Source of the DNA: Nelumbo lutea
Taxonomy: Eukaryota > Streptophyta > Magnoliopsida > Proteales > Nelumbonaceae
Direction: 5' to 3'
Assembly: GCA_022828595.1 (NCBI GenBank)
Contig: JAKGHH010000007.1
Coordinates: 35,092,356-35,156,355 of the forward strand
Length of the DNA stretch: 64,000 bases
The stretch's first letter is position 1; each line of letters begins with the position of its first letter. Position numbers and translations under genes: made by a program. Below are positions 10,986 through 21,134 of the stretch, piece after piece. The notes below the pieces were generated by a model. The model searched no databases and was not told the DNA's origin. It saw nothing but the letters and a program-made list of their open reading frames with translations.

Positions 10986-12140
10986 AACAAATACCGAGAC
11001 TTGTCAAACAAACACTTAAAAACTCCAAAATCCCACAACCTCTCTATCAGCTCCTAATCATAAGATGGGACATCTCTCCCTCATGAAAATACAAAGTAAA
11101 AAAAATCCCACCAAAGCTCAACCGCATAAGCCACATTCCTGCCATGAGTTGATGATCGTGATGGATAATGGCACTGATCTAAGTCTAAACCACTCTTGTT
11201 AACTTAAGCTAGCTGGGTAGCTTACTAGGTTGGTAGATAAAAAGAAATCCTAAAGTTACCATTTTAGTAATTCTAAAGTGCATTTCAAATCATTTCTACA
11301 GGGAATTGAAGAGAAGACAAAGAAGTTCAATTCTCACGTCAAACCACTCACAAGGAATTTCAATAAGAGAAGTTTCTTACCTCATGGCCTGGGATTTTCC
11401 TTACAAATATCAATATCAAGCACTAATGTAGAAAGATGGGTGGCTAGTGGTGGTAAGCCAACTAATGCAGTGTTTGCACATCATTTGTGTATACCATTCT
11501 TTTTCCATTATCTAACAATTTTTTTATTGTTACCAATAAGAAAAGTCACATGTTTCTTACCTCCACATTGCTCTGTGTAGAACCATGACAGACTAGTATG
11601 ATCCGTTTGCTGGTTTTTCTACCTCAAGAACTCCCTGCTGCTATGGGTGAATTTGGTGTCTGCAACAACACCATTTTAAAATTCATCATTTCCTTGCAGA
11701 AAAACCGCATAATTTTGATCAGAAATTGTAAAATCCAAACCAACCAATTTCTTTAATATAAGAAATGACTTCTATAAAATATAAGGACAAACACTAAAGT
11801 CTAAATTCACTAAGTTTAACTCATGTTCATGTAGATATCCACAGGTTTGGCCTATATTCAGTCCCCGCTGCTGACATAGATGGTTGAGATACTAACGAAC
11901 TAGATTCCTACCTTAAGCCATAATTTAATTGAATGATAAAATTTCTATTATCCTGCAGTATTCAGTAGATTCCAAAAATAAAGTCTATTGTCACCAAGAC
12001 TACTCTGACACAATTCGATCAAAGCTACTCCGACACAATATTTAGTAGATTCCTACCTTCAATCCCCTTATGAAGTCTATTTAATCAGCACATAATTCAA
12101 TCAAACTAATTTGAGATAAAAGCTACTGCCAAGTTCAGAA
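10986..12140. other. No gene seen; probable intron/intergenic
   Basis: A 100-codon + strand open frame at 11,278-11,580 has no recognisable motif and is treated as chance. On the minus strand 12,147-12,225 reads K-P-K-P-G-P-P-G-G-D-I-D-L-S-I-P-S-S before a GTATGT donor. It has no pyrimidine tract in front and is too weak to call. Confidence 0.35.
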
Positions 12141-12559
12141 ACATACATATGCACCATTGGGGTGCTTGATGGGATTGATAAATCTATATCACCACCAGGA
12201 GGGCCAGGTTTAGGTTTCTGCCCCTCTTTCAATTAATTAGAAATTGCTGTAAATTCTTCCATGGTTCCCAAAACTTAACACGTGTTAAGTTAAGCCAAGG
12301 CTTATCCTTTAATATTTCAAAGTTTACTGATTTTATATTTTGTTCTCTGATTAGAAACTTTTAAGAAAATAACTCTTCATTTTACATATAATATATACCA
12401 CCCTTCAGTCTGAAACCTATTATCCACAGGCTTGAAATGTAACTTGATGTTACCATACTTCTAATAGAAAATGTAATTTCTGCTTTAAGACAAATTAAAA
12501 TACAAATTTGGCTTAGAAAATGATAAATCTAGCAAATAATCATAAAATACTGTACACAC

Positions 12560-12661
12560 CTTGGACTTCCCAGTTTGCTTTAGCTTGTCTGCATGCTTTG
12601 TCACACTTTGCAAGAAAAGCATGTGCTTAACCGTGCGTTCAAGTAGAGCATCAATGCTACA
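12560..12661 (-). CDS. Isolated bHLH exon, LHW/bHLH155-like
   Basis: Exactly 34 codons between a good acceptor (TTTAATTTGGTTGAACAG) and a GTGTGT donor on the minus strand. The translation contains C-S-I-D-A-L-L-E-R-T-V-K-H-M-L-F-L-Q-S-V, followed by a K-H-A-D-K-L-K-Q-T-G stretch. This is the helix-2 end of the bHLH domain in the plant LONESOME HIGHWAY / EMB1444 / bHLH155 group, which normally regulates vascular and root development as a nuclear transcription factor. The frame is fully open and both ends fall on codon boundaries, as in intact genes. What is missing matters: I find no helix-1/basic exon to the right and no GGATWA-type ACT-like exon to the left. It is therefore an orphan exon, either from a decayed gene or from a captured fragment. 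Confidence 0.7.
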
Positions 12662-12859
12662 CTGTTCAACCAAATTAAAAGACAAAAGGACAGCATTAAT
12701 ATCATCCATGAAGCTCAACAATGGAAATTACGAATTTAAAATCTCAAAAGTTCGAAATAATTAATTCTTCAAACAAAACCCTGATGAACACGTGACTTGA
12801 GATTTGAGAACTCTGAGAAACAATGGCATTGAAGCTGAGAGGACAAATAATTTAAGTAA

Positions 12860-13420
12860 GGGAAAATCCCGATTAGTACCTTGTACTTTGGGCCTTGTGC
12901 CACTTTGGTCCCCAAACTTTAAAATGCGACAATTTAGTACCCGAACTTTCAAAACATGACAGTCCAATACCTGTTGTTAACTATTTGTTAACCAGCCCTT
13001 GAGTGGCATTTGAAAAAGACACAAATGCCCTACGAGTGTCATCTAATTTTCTTTATCAACCATCTAAACATTGACAAAAAATTAACAGTCCCAAATCCTT
13101 GTCTTTTCCATTCAAGAAAGTTGGGGTCACCAAAATGCCCACTCAAACATGACCACAACTTTCTTGAATAGAAAAGGTAGAGATTTGGGACTGTTAATTT
13201 TTTGTCAACGTTTAGATGGTTGATAAAGAAAATTAAATGACACTCAAAGGGCATTTATGTCCTTTTCAAATGCCACTTAATGTCTGGTTAACAACTAGTT
13301 AATAGCAGGTACTGGATTGTCATGCTTTGAAAGTTCGAGTACTAATTTGTCGCATTTTAAAGTTCGGGGACCAAAATGGCACTAGGCCCAAAGTACAAGA
13401 TACTAATCGGGAATTTTCCC
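12860..13420. mobile_element. 561-bp near-perfect palindromic foldback MITE
   Basis: The left arm starts GGGAAAATCCCGATTAGTAC and the right arm ends with its inverse (GTACAAGATACTAATCGGGAATTTTCCC region). Inverse matches can be followed almost continuously to the centre near 13,140: TTTAAAATGCGACAATTTAGTAC against its inverse near 13,340, and CAACCATCTAAACATTGACAAAAA against its inverse near 13,200. Only about 20 central bases do not pair. Transcribed, it would form a hairpin stem of roughly 270 bp. Terminal form suggests a Mutator-like or other foldback MITE. Flanking duplication is unclear. Open frames within the arms are not genes. Confidence 0.85.
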
Positions 13421-13499
13421 TTTTTAACTCAATGGTCAAGTGAGACCATGAGTGCTTGGATTCAAATCTTCACATCCCCAAAAGTATTTTGGGGTTTAT

Positions 13500-13749
13500 T
13501 CAAGGCAAGTTTGGTTCCAAGGCAACTTTCACCAAGGTCGGTTCCACCAAGGCCAACCAAGTTCGATTCATCAAGTCAGTTCGAGTAGGGTAAACCCCTA
13601 GACCTTGGAACTGACTTGGGTGGGAGTCGGTTACAAGAATTTGGAACCAGACCCTACCTTATAACTGATTTGGTAGGGTCAGTTCAAGGCTGGTTCAAGG
13701 TCAATTTCATTTGGTTCTAGGTATAACCTACCCATTTGCTCACCCCTAG
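13500..13749. mobile_element. hAT-end-like fragment
   Basis: The segment ends ...CCCATTTGCTCACCCCTA, whose inverse TAGGGGTGAGCAAATGGG is a common plant hAT terminus. It is rich in GGTTC/GAACC motifs (AGTTCAAGG, GGTTCCA), with no clear partner end or target duplication. Confidence 0.4.
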
Positions 13750-14940
13750 CTTAGACCACTAGTTTTTTAATAGCCAAAGTGGCCTTTTCATACTTGAGTA
13801 GTGCAACATAAGCATGCTTTTATAATTTTATTCATTGTCTAACAAATTTATCAATTACATTTCTAACATTGTCCATTTTTACCTTAAAGTGGTATTTTCA
13901 TCATATTTTAAGGGTGAAAATGACCTTTTTAACTATTTATGGTCTAAAGCGATAATTTGGCAAAGTTCAAGGGTTGTTAGAGCCAAAAATCCCATTTATT
14001 AAACAAGCAAATATTTATTTAATTTTATATAATTTTTTTAAATTATTAACTTTTTAATAATAATCAAGTAGTGTGAAACTCTCAATGTATTTGTATCTCC
14101 TACTTGCATCACCTCAAGTAACAAGTGTGATGTTAAGTGTCTTGCATTTTCATTTGCACTATGCCATATTTGTGAATTAGTTGAAATCAGATTAATAAAT
14201 CTCTAGATTCACAAATATGGCACAGTGTGAAATATAGTTAAAACCCAAACATGAAAAATTATTGGAACTGCCAAGTGGAATAGATCTCTAGATTCACAAA
14301 CTTCTTAATAGGCAAATAAAAATACATGTCAGTATTAAATTTTGAATCTAAATATTCAGGATTTAGACAACTATCAAATGCAACAAGGTAATAAAATATG
14401 CAAGATTTGTTGTGCAAGCAAAAAAAGAAAAGTAAGAAAGATAGGGAAAAAATAAAAAAAGTGCTTCCATTGAAAGAAAGCCATAACTTAGATGAAACCA
14501 CAAAGACTGCATATATGAGACCCTTTGACCCTCTGACATCCATACTGGCACTTAAAAAGTATGAATATGCAGAATGTCTCCAAGGACAATTTCTTTCAGT
14601 GGCATCTTCCCAAGGATATTCCACATCTCCCAATGCCCATGCCTTAGCATTTTCTGAATCACCTTAGACTAATAAAGGTATCACCTTGAAATATATTTAG
14701 AACTTAGGCATTCAAGGACTCCCACATCTATCCCATAAGATCTCTTAAAATCAATTGTAGCACAGAGTCATTGCACACCACCACCATCCCAATCAAAGAA
14801 AAAAAAAGGTAGAAAAGAAAAGAAGGCAGCTAGGAAATTTCCAATTAGTACCATTTGACCTTAACTTCCCTATCTCCAATCTTAACAATAACCAACATGA
14901 AACATGGGTACCAACAGTCATTCACCATTGATTCATGTTA
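13750..14940. other. No gene seen
   Basis: AT-rich. The Lys-rich 89-codon + frame at 14,398-14,667 and the overlapping minus frames have no recognisable domain or splice support. The sequence CACAAATATGGCA recurs inverted near 14,163-14,222, a short inverted repeat of unknown meaning. Confidence 0.4.
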
Positions 14941-15100
14941 CAATTTCTGGGTCTGTAAGTTTCCAAAGCATAAAATAAAAAGTTAAAAACACAATTTCTG
15001 GGTCTGTTAGGTCTCAAAGCATGAAAATAAAGACATATACAAAGAAATGAGGTTGAACACAGTTTGTGGGTCTGTTAGTTGTCAAAGTATGAAATAAAAA
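14941..15100. repeat. Three tandem copies of a 50-70 bp unit
   Basis: CAATTTCTGGGTCTGT starts at about 14,941 and 14,992, and the variant CAGTTTGTGGGTCTGT at about 15,059. Each is followed by (T)CAAAG(C/T)ATGAAATAAA. Divergence between units is moderate. Confidence 0.75.
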
Positions 15101-15275
15101 CACCCAAGAACTCAGAATTCCATAAGAAATGTATAGCTCTAATTATATTTTTCATTCTTAAGAAAATGGAAATAATGTTTGCCATGTTTACATATATAAC
15201 TTCATTGCCTAATTAGCAAGCTACTCATGTACATTGCATAAATTTATATCAAGAAAACGGATATAGCTTTCTTAC

Positions 15276-15360
15276 CTTATGCAAGACTTCAACACACCAA
15301 CCACGAACCTACCTCTAAGCCCAAAGATGGAGATGTTCCCTCTTTCTCCTCAACTTAAAT
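15276..15360 (-). other. Exon-like segment of the minus-strand unit
   Basis: An acceptor CTTTGTGATCTTTCAG lies just above 15,360, with a donor GTAAGA below 15,276 or GTAGGT below 15,314. All frames contain early stops, so if transcribed this is more likely an untranslated exon. Confidence 0.35.
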
Positions 15361-17357
15361 CTGAAAGATCACAAAGCAAATAGATTAATATAACAAACAA
15401 AAGCATCAAAGTCCAAATTATATCAATTTGGATTAAAATAACAAAACCAGTAATTTGACATTAAACTCTGAAAATACTATATTGCTGAAAACCCAAAATC
15501 CAAACTTCCACAAACAAAAGCATCAGAAATTTTAACAAAAAGGAAGATACAGAGAGACAACAAAAGATGAAATCACGTTTCGGCCCTACATCGCTGAAGC
15601 CCCTATATACACCCCAACCCGACTTAAACAAAGAAACCCTAAAATCATGATTTCATCTGAATATAAAACAAATGAGAACTAAAACCCTATTCAATTGAAC
15701 TAAAAATAAATACCGCAAAGCCCTATTTTAAACAACAAATCATCCAAAACATCAAAAAAGGAACAAAAATCAAAATCGACGATGAAATGATCAAACTATT
15801 AAAAAGTTTATTGCTTTTGTCTTTTAATAAGCTTTTGTGGAGGGGAGCTAAAAACATTTAAAAGAAAATAGTGAAATTATTATTATTACAAACTAATATA
15901 GAAATGTACAATGCAAAATTATCACTTAAAAGAGACAAATTGCATAAGGGGGGAGGAGTAATTGAAACCTACGTCTTTATATGAGAAATGCAGTGGAATT
16001 AAATCACAAATAGACACTAACCCGTAATTAATTTAACATACCATCAATCACATAATTGACAATTTGACATGGGCGACTAGTGGATGGATTAGTTAGCCTT
16101 CAACCTCCCTCTCCAACACAAACCAACCTAATGCTTCCATTGGCTACCCCTAATGGAAATACATAGATCCAACTAAATGAAATCATAAATTACAAAGGTA
16201 GTGGGAATAAAGAAAACTAAGAAATATCAAAGAAAATAAAAGCCAAATATAAATGCCAAGAAATAAAAATACCTTGCAAAAGCACAAATCAAATAAGCAA
16301 CATATAATTAAATAAAATACCCTACAAAACACAAATCAAATAACCAAGCAAGCAAGAAACAATTTAATAAACCGGAATCAAATAAGCAACAAATAATTAA
16401 ATAGACAACAAATTAAGGGAAAACATGAACTATACAGAAATAAGAAGCCATTTCTGAAGCATAGACCTAATCATGATCCATGGAGTTAACTTGAGGAACA
16501 GAAACCCCAACATGTTAAATATGTAGAAATTGCATAAACAAGGGTTAAAGCAATGACATGTGAAATGAATATACAATAGCAAAATTTCTTAAATTTCCAA
16601 ACGTTCCAAAATACAAAAAACAGAGGTGAACCAAATGAAAATAATGGTCAAAAAATTTTTTCCTGTACCTATTTAGTAATAGATCAATACGAATAAAACC
16701 ACGGAACATAGATGTACCATGTAGGAACCCTAGGAAAAAACTAAACAACTGCCAAATCAGAGTGCAAACTACAAAAGAAAAGTTGAAACACCAACTGGAA
16801 CCAGCAACAACTCTACAATAAGCGTAGCCTGCAATACAAACCAAAAGAGACACTTTATAAAAATGGATAACAAATTAAATCAACAAACAAAAATGGAAAT
16901 GGAAATTAAATCAGAAATTATAAAGATAGTAGAAGTTAAATCATAAGTTACCAAAGACATTTGTTAGCAAGAAGGTCATCGTCGAGCACTAGTGCTAGTA
17001 CAAGAAACAAAACCCAGAACCAGCTACAAAACCAAAAATTCAAGTCAAGAAAATTTGAAAAAAATAAACAAACGTGAAAAGGAAAAGTTTCAAAAGAACG
17101 TAACCAGATTGAGAAAACAAATAATAATACTAAGAACACAAATGCAACAAATTATGTGAGAAAATCCAACCAAACCCCTACAATACAAAAGCAAATAGTA
17201 TTACTATCCATTACAATGGAAATCAACCTTTCCACCTCTAGAATAGAGGAAATAGCGTCAGCAAAAACCCCTGCAATCGGAAAACAAAGAGAACCGGCAA
17301 GATTAATGGAAAAGCCAAAGAAACCTCTACAATAAAAAAAGCATACAGCAATACTCT
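15361..17357. other. No gene seen; A-rich with short imperfect repeats
   Basis: A-rich on the + strand. An AAATCAAATAAGCAACAAATAATTAAAT-like unit of about 30 bp recurs imperfectly between 16,281 and 16,402. Phe/Leu-rich minus frames reflect the T-richness. Possibly introns of the minus-strand unit. Confidence 0.4.
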
Positions 17358-17640
17358 TCATGGCACCATAAGCCCAAATCCTCGGAACAAAAATAAAAAA
17401 CCAGATCTACCAGATTCAAAGTAGCGACGAACCCATTCGCAGTCCTTCACTTTATCAACTGAGCTAAAATCAGGGGAAAAGAGGGTTTCATTTAGGACAA
17501 AAAATAAGAAACCCGAACTGCTAGACTTAGGGTTCCTTCGATGGAGAAGGCTACTCAAGCATGCAAATAAGAAATCGCAGAAAAAAGCTAGGAAAGATAG
17601 AGGAGGAAAGTGAGGGAAGTGATGAAACATGAAGAGAGAT
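17358..17640 (-). other. Possible first exon / leader of the minus-strand unit
   Basis: On the minus strand the sequence becomes CT-rich and less AT-rich, as plant 5' leaders do, with an open frame from 17,630 and a donor-like CTG/GTAGATCTGG near 17,404. The encoded Phe/Ser-rich peptide is not recognised, so coding status is uncertain. Confidence 0.35.
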
Positions 17641-17765
17641 AGAGTGGGAAGAGGAAGCGGAGAAAGAGGGAGAGGGCAGTGGGAAAATGGACAAGGAAGA
17701 GAGCGGAGAAAAGTGAAACACGTGTTATTAATATATATATAAATATAACAACACGAGTAATTCCA
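17641..17765 (-). promoter_or_regulatory. Promoter-like region with G-box, minus strand
   Basis: The palindrome AACACGTGTT at 17,717-17,726 contains the G-box core CACGTG. On the minus strand, TATATATATATTAA lies just upstream (about 17,730-17,745) and a CT-rich leader follows downstream. The order TATA, G-box, CT-rich leader suggests a minus-strand start near 17,700. No start site can be proven from sequence. Confidence 0.35.
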
Positions 17766-18169
17766 TTTAGCGTACGGAGTCGTATTAATATATATATATA
17801 AGATTTGAGAAAAGACTTAAGTTACTGAGAAGACCAATAAATCATTTAAAGAAGAGGTACTTATCTATTCGTTTTACTTAATAAATTTTCTTGTAAGTAT
17901 TCTGTTGATGAGTTCGGGTTTGAAAACCCAACCAGTAATTAAACATGAAAGACAAAATTAAACAACGAAAGCGTAGAAGGTGGAACTTATAATATTTCTT
18001 GGGAAAAGATATTCCGGACGACCTTAATGATTATGCACTATGTCCACTTGTTTTTGTCTATCTTTATATAATTGATTTTATTTGGAAGACGTTAGGTAAG
18101 CGTGTGCATTTTTTTGGACCGATTTTCAAAAAAAACGTCCAGACCAGTTTTTCACAAAAAAAACATCTT
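17766..18169. other. No gene seen
   Basis: Intergenic. Paired AAAAAACGTCC and GGACGTTTTT motifs around 18,130 and 18,480 suggest extra inverted structure just outside the next MITE. Confidence 0.4.
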
Positions 18170-18502
18170 TATATGTTTGGAAGTGTTTTTGTCACATGGG
18201 CAGTGAACAGCACTAATGTTATTTGGTAAGGTAATTTTCATCACTATGCATTTGTCATGTATGTGCACATACATGTAAATGCTGCATCATTCAACTGTTG
18301 AGGGAAACAGTTCACCGATGCATGAAACACCAATTCATGCAACAATTGGGATGTGATTTACGATGCATGCCCATTTTTCAGCATTTTTTTCAAAAAAAAT
18401 GCTTGAACCAAACAATCCGGTAGGCGGTTGTTTGTGGAATCACCTACGCGGACCTGACGTGGCACCGTTTTTCAGAAAAACGTCCACACTTCCAAACATA
18501 TA
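18170..18502. mobile_element. MITE with TATATGTTTGGAAGTGT inverted ends
   Basis: TATATGTTTGGAAGTGT at 18,170 matches the reverse complement of ACACTTCCAAACATATA ending at 18,502. About 333 bp, non-coding. No clear target duplication beyond TA, so superfamily is undecided. Confidence 0.65.
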
Positions 18503-18931
18503 ATTAAATATTCTCTTCTGGATTCCTTCATGCAACACTACTTGTTCAATTGTCTTTGATTAATTTACCTCATAACATATTCAAATCTTTTCCATACCAC
18601 CTAGATCCCTACTTGTAAATATCTGCATTAGGGAAGGATTGATTAAAATTAGCAGTGGTTGTTCATGGAATAGATGATTCCAAATCCGCCAAAGAAATTG
18701 AATATAAGTTCATGGAACACATCATTCCAATCTGCCACCAAATCAAAATCCATCCTAAGCCAAATGCATGCTAAAGGAAAAACAACTACCATCTAGAAGC
18801 TGATTTTAATTTATTTTAATTAAGCACTTGTTAATTTTATCTCCATTTGTTGTATCACCAAAACATCTAAACTATATCATATAGAAGTTTGTTAGTTTAT
18901 TTGTAAACGTGCGTTACATTGCATGTTACAG
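18503..18931. other. No gene seen
   Basis: AT-rich intergenic sequence between a MITE and a microsatellite. Confidence 0.4.
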
Positions 18932-18997
<66 letters not shown>

Positions 18998-19007
18998 TAA
19001 TAATAAT
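18932..19007. repeat. (AAT)n microsatellite
   Basis: About 20 ATA/AAT units, one slightly interrupted near 18,996. Confidence 0.95.
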
Positions 19008-19190
19008 CTTGTTGTCTTTATAAAAACCTATATGATAAAAGACAAGTAATTGAAGCATGGTTTAGTGGTTGTTTTGTTGCTTTTCAACTATACTTGTTCA
19101 TGGGCCAAGCCAAGCTAGGTTAGGGCCAAGCCCGAACTTGGCTTCACCATTGCGCTTAGACCTTGAGCCCGAGCCTAGCCCTCATATGAA

Positions 19191-19634
19191 TAGGAGTGTA
19201 AACGGTATTCAAAATTTTGATTTTGAATTTGATAATCGACATAATCGAATTGAATTCGAATAATTTGAATATCTAACGGTCGAATTCGGATATGACATGA
19301 TTTGATTCGATAAATACCCGAATTTGACTGATTATTTAATTCTTATATTTAATATATATAACATAAAATATTATATATAATAATTAAGTTATATAAATAA
19401 TTTATATATATTTATATACTTTATATCAATAAAAATTTTATTTTATATATTTATTAATTATCTAAAATAATTAGTTAATTGAATTCAAATCGAATTGAAT
19501 ATTCAAATATTTAATCAGATTTGAATTTTAATATTAATTTTCAATATCTATTGGATCTCGAATAAAATTTGGATATCGGATTCGAATTTGGATGTTTCCT
19601 GACTCGATTCGAATTCGATCCATTTACACCCCTA
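19191..19634. mobile_element. hAT MITE (GTGTAAA end type), perfect 8-bp duplication
   Basis: Starts TAGGAGTGTAAACGG and ends CCATTTACACCCCTA. CATATGAA flanks both sides exactly (19,183-19,190 and 19,635-19,642). The 444-bp interior is AT-rich with TTGAATTCGAAT and GATTCGAATTCG motifs and no open frame of note. Ends resemble, but are not identical to, the GGGTGTCAAT family above. Confidence 0.92.
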
Positions 19635-19642
19635 CATATGAA

Positions 19643-20240
19643 GCATGAAGCTCAGGTCAAGTCTAAAGCCTAACCAAAATTTGGATGGGAAGATTTTTTA
19701 TTTTTATTCAACAACACAACTTATTTATTTATATTAAACAACCACAAAAAGGCAAAAAATACTAAAAGATCTCACTTTGGCTTGAGAAGAGATGATGAAC
19801 AAAGAAAAATAGTATATACATAAAATATTATCAGGTCGAGTTCGGGCTCAAGCCTAAACCACATAGGTTCGGCCAAATTCACTAAGGTTCTTTTAGTGAA
19901 CTATTCTAACATGTATTAGGCTTTTATTTGGCTTAACATTTGATTAATATATGGGGTTTTGGACTTTATCCATCCTATGAGACCAAACCAAATGGTTCAA
20001 AGAAAGAATATGGCGAATCCAACTAGACATTTGCATGTAAAATCTTAGCCAATAACATCAAAATACTACTAACATGGAAAAACCTCTTCCTTGACTTCAA
20101 AATGTAGTGTCACACTCTCCACTTAGGTGGATCTTGGGATTAAATCCATTTTGCAAACTCTTACTAGAAAATAAACCATATATGAATATAAATACACTAT
20201 TTAGATCTCAATTCAAAACAAGTTAAAATCCACCACCGGC
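19643..20240. other. No gene seen
   Basis: Probably the decayed 3' flank of the minus-strand copia relic that follows. No LTR boundary was recognised. Confidence 0.4.
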
Positions 20241-20830
20241 AGTATTGTGTTTCCATCAAAGAGGGTGTAAATCAAGATATTCTCTTAGTTAATGGGTTTA
20301 TCACATTCTCTGTTAATGCTACCTTTTGTATTTGAGTGCCACATCTCCTAACTATCTCCAATAAAATATGATATTTATTCTTGATATGCTTAAACTTCAA
20401 GTGTGCTCTTGGCTCATTGGCTTGAGCAATGGCTTCAGTGTTGCCACACAACAATGGAATGGGTGTTGTGCTAATAAATACGACACAAATTATTCGATAA
20501 ATTTTTTCATTCAAACTACTTTTTGGTAGTTTTACTTGCAGCAATGTATTTAGCCTCAGTTGCAGAATCAATTATGGGACCTTGTTTGCTTATTCTCCAA
20601 CTAACTGCATAGGATCCCAATAGAAAAATATCTAGATGTAGACTTTTTATCATTTAGATTTAATTAAAAACTGGCATTTATATACCCGACAACCTATTGT
20701 GAACTATCATCAAAGACTAGACAATAGTCTTTAATTTTTCTTAGGTATTTAAGTATGTACTTTACTATAATACAATCATCTTGTCCTGGGTTATACTAGT
20801 ATATACGCATTACACTGACAACTTGTGCAA
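20241..20830 (-). pseudogene. Ty1/copia RNase H relic
   Basis: The minus-strand frame 20,571-20,272 reads I-P-L-L-C-G-N-T-E-A-I-A-Q-A-N-E-P-R, the copia RNase H region around the catalytic Asp of C-D-N. Here that Asp is Gly (CGN). It ends with I-N-P-L-T-K-R-I, the usual P-L-T-K C-terminal motif. Upstream on the same strand (20,640-20,560) D-S-A-T-E-A-K-Y-I-A-A-S matches the S-(S/T)-x-E-A-E-Y motif. Stops interrupt it. The element type differs from the nested copias below (those end in a ...F-T-K-G type tail). Confidence 0.75.
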
Positions 20831-20929
20831 TATCAAGTCAAGTGGACAACATGACATACATTATGCTCCCTACGACGGAGGCATAATGAATCTTCTTCAT
20901 ATAATAAACAAAAATGATTTTGAAACAAT

Positions 20930-21085
20930 TTGGAATAAAAAACAAGAGGAAATAAAAAATAAAAGTAAAAGTAAAAGAAATCATAAAGAAGGTGAAAACA
21001 AGAAAAACAAAACAAAATAAAAATAAAAAACAAGAAAAAAAAAAGAAAAAGAAGAAGAAAATAAGGAAGAAAGAAGAATAAAGAC
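20930..21085. repeat. Purine-rich (A/G) low-complexity tract
   Basis: AAAAGTAAAAG, AAGAAAAAGAAGAAG and similar. This explains the Lys-rich and Phe-rich chance frames on either strand. Confidence 0.85.
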
Positions 21086-21134
21086 AATTACTAACCAAGT
21101 TTTGTGAACAAGAGAATACCATTAGGAACCCCAA

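Noticed and set aside
12761..13588. Several open frames on both strands
   Set aside because: Most mirror each other because they lie in the two arms of the foldback element; the frame from 13,376 starts in its right end and runs into the adjoining hAT-like fragment.
14259..14667. Frames of 62-124 codons on both strands
   Set aside because: No domain, no splice context, AT-rich composition; no evidence for a gene.
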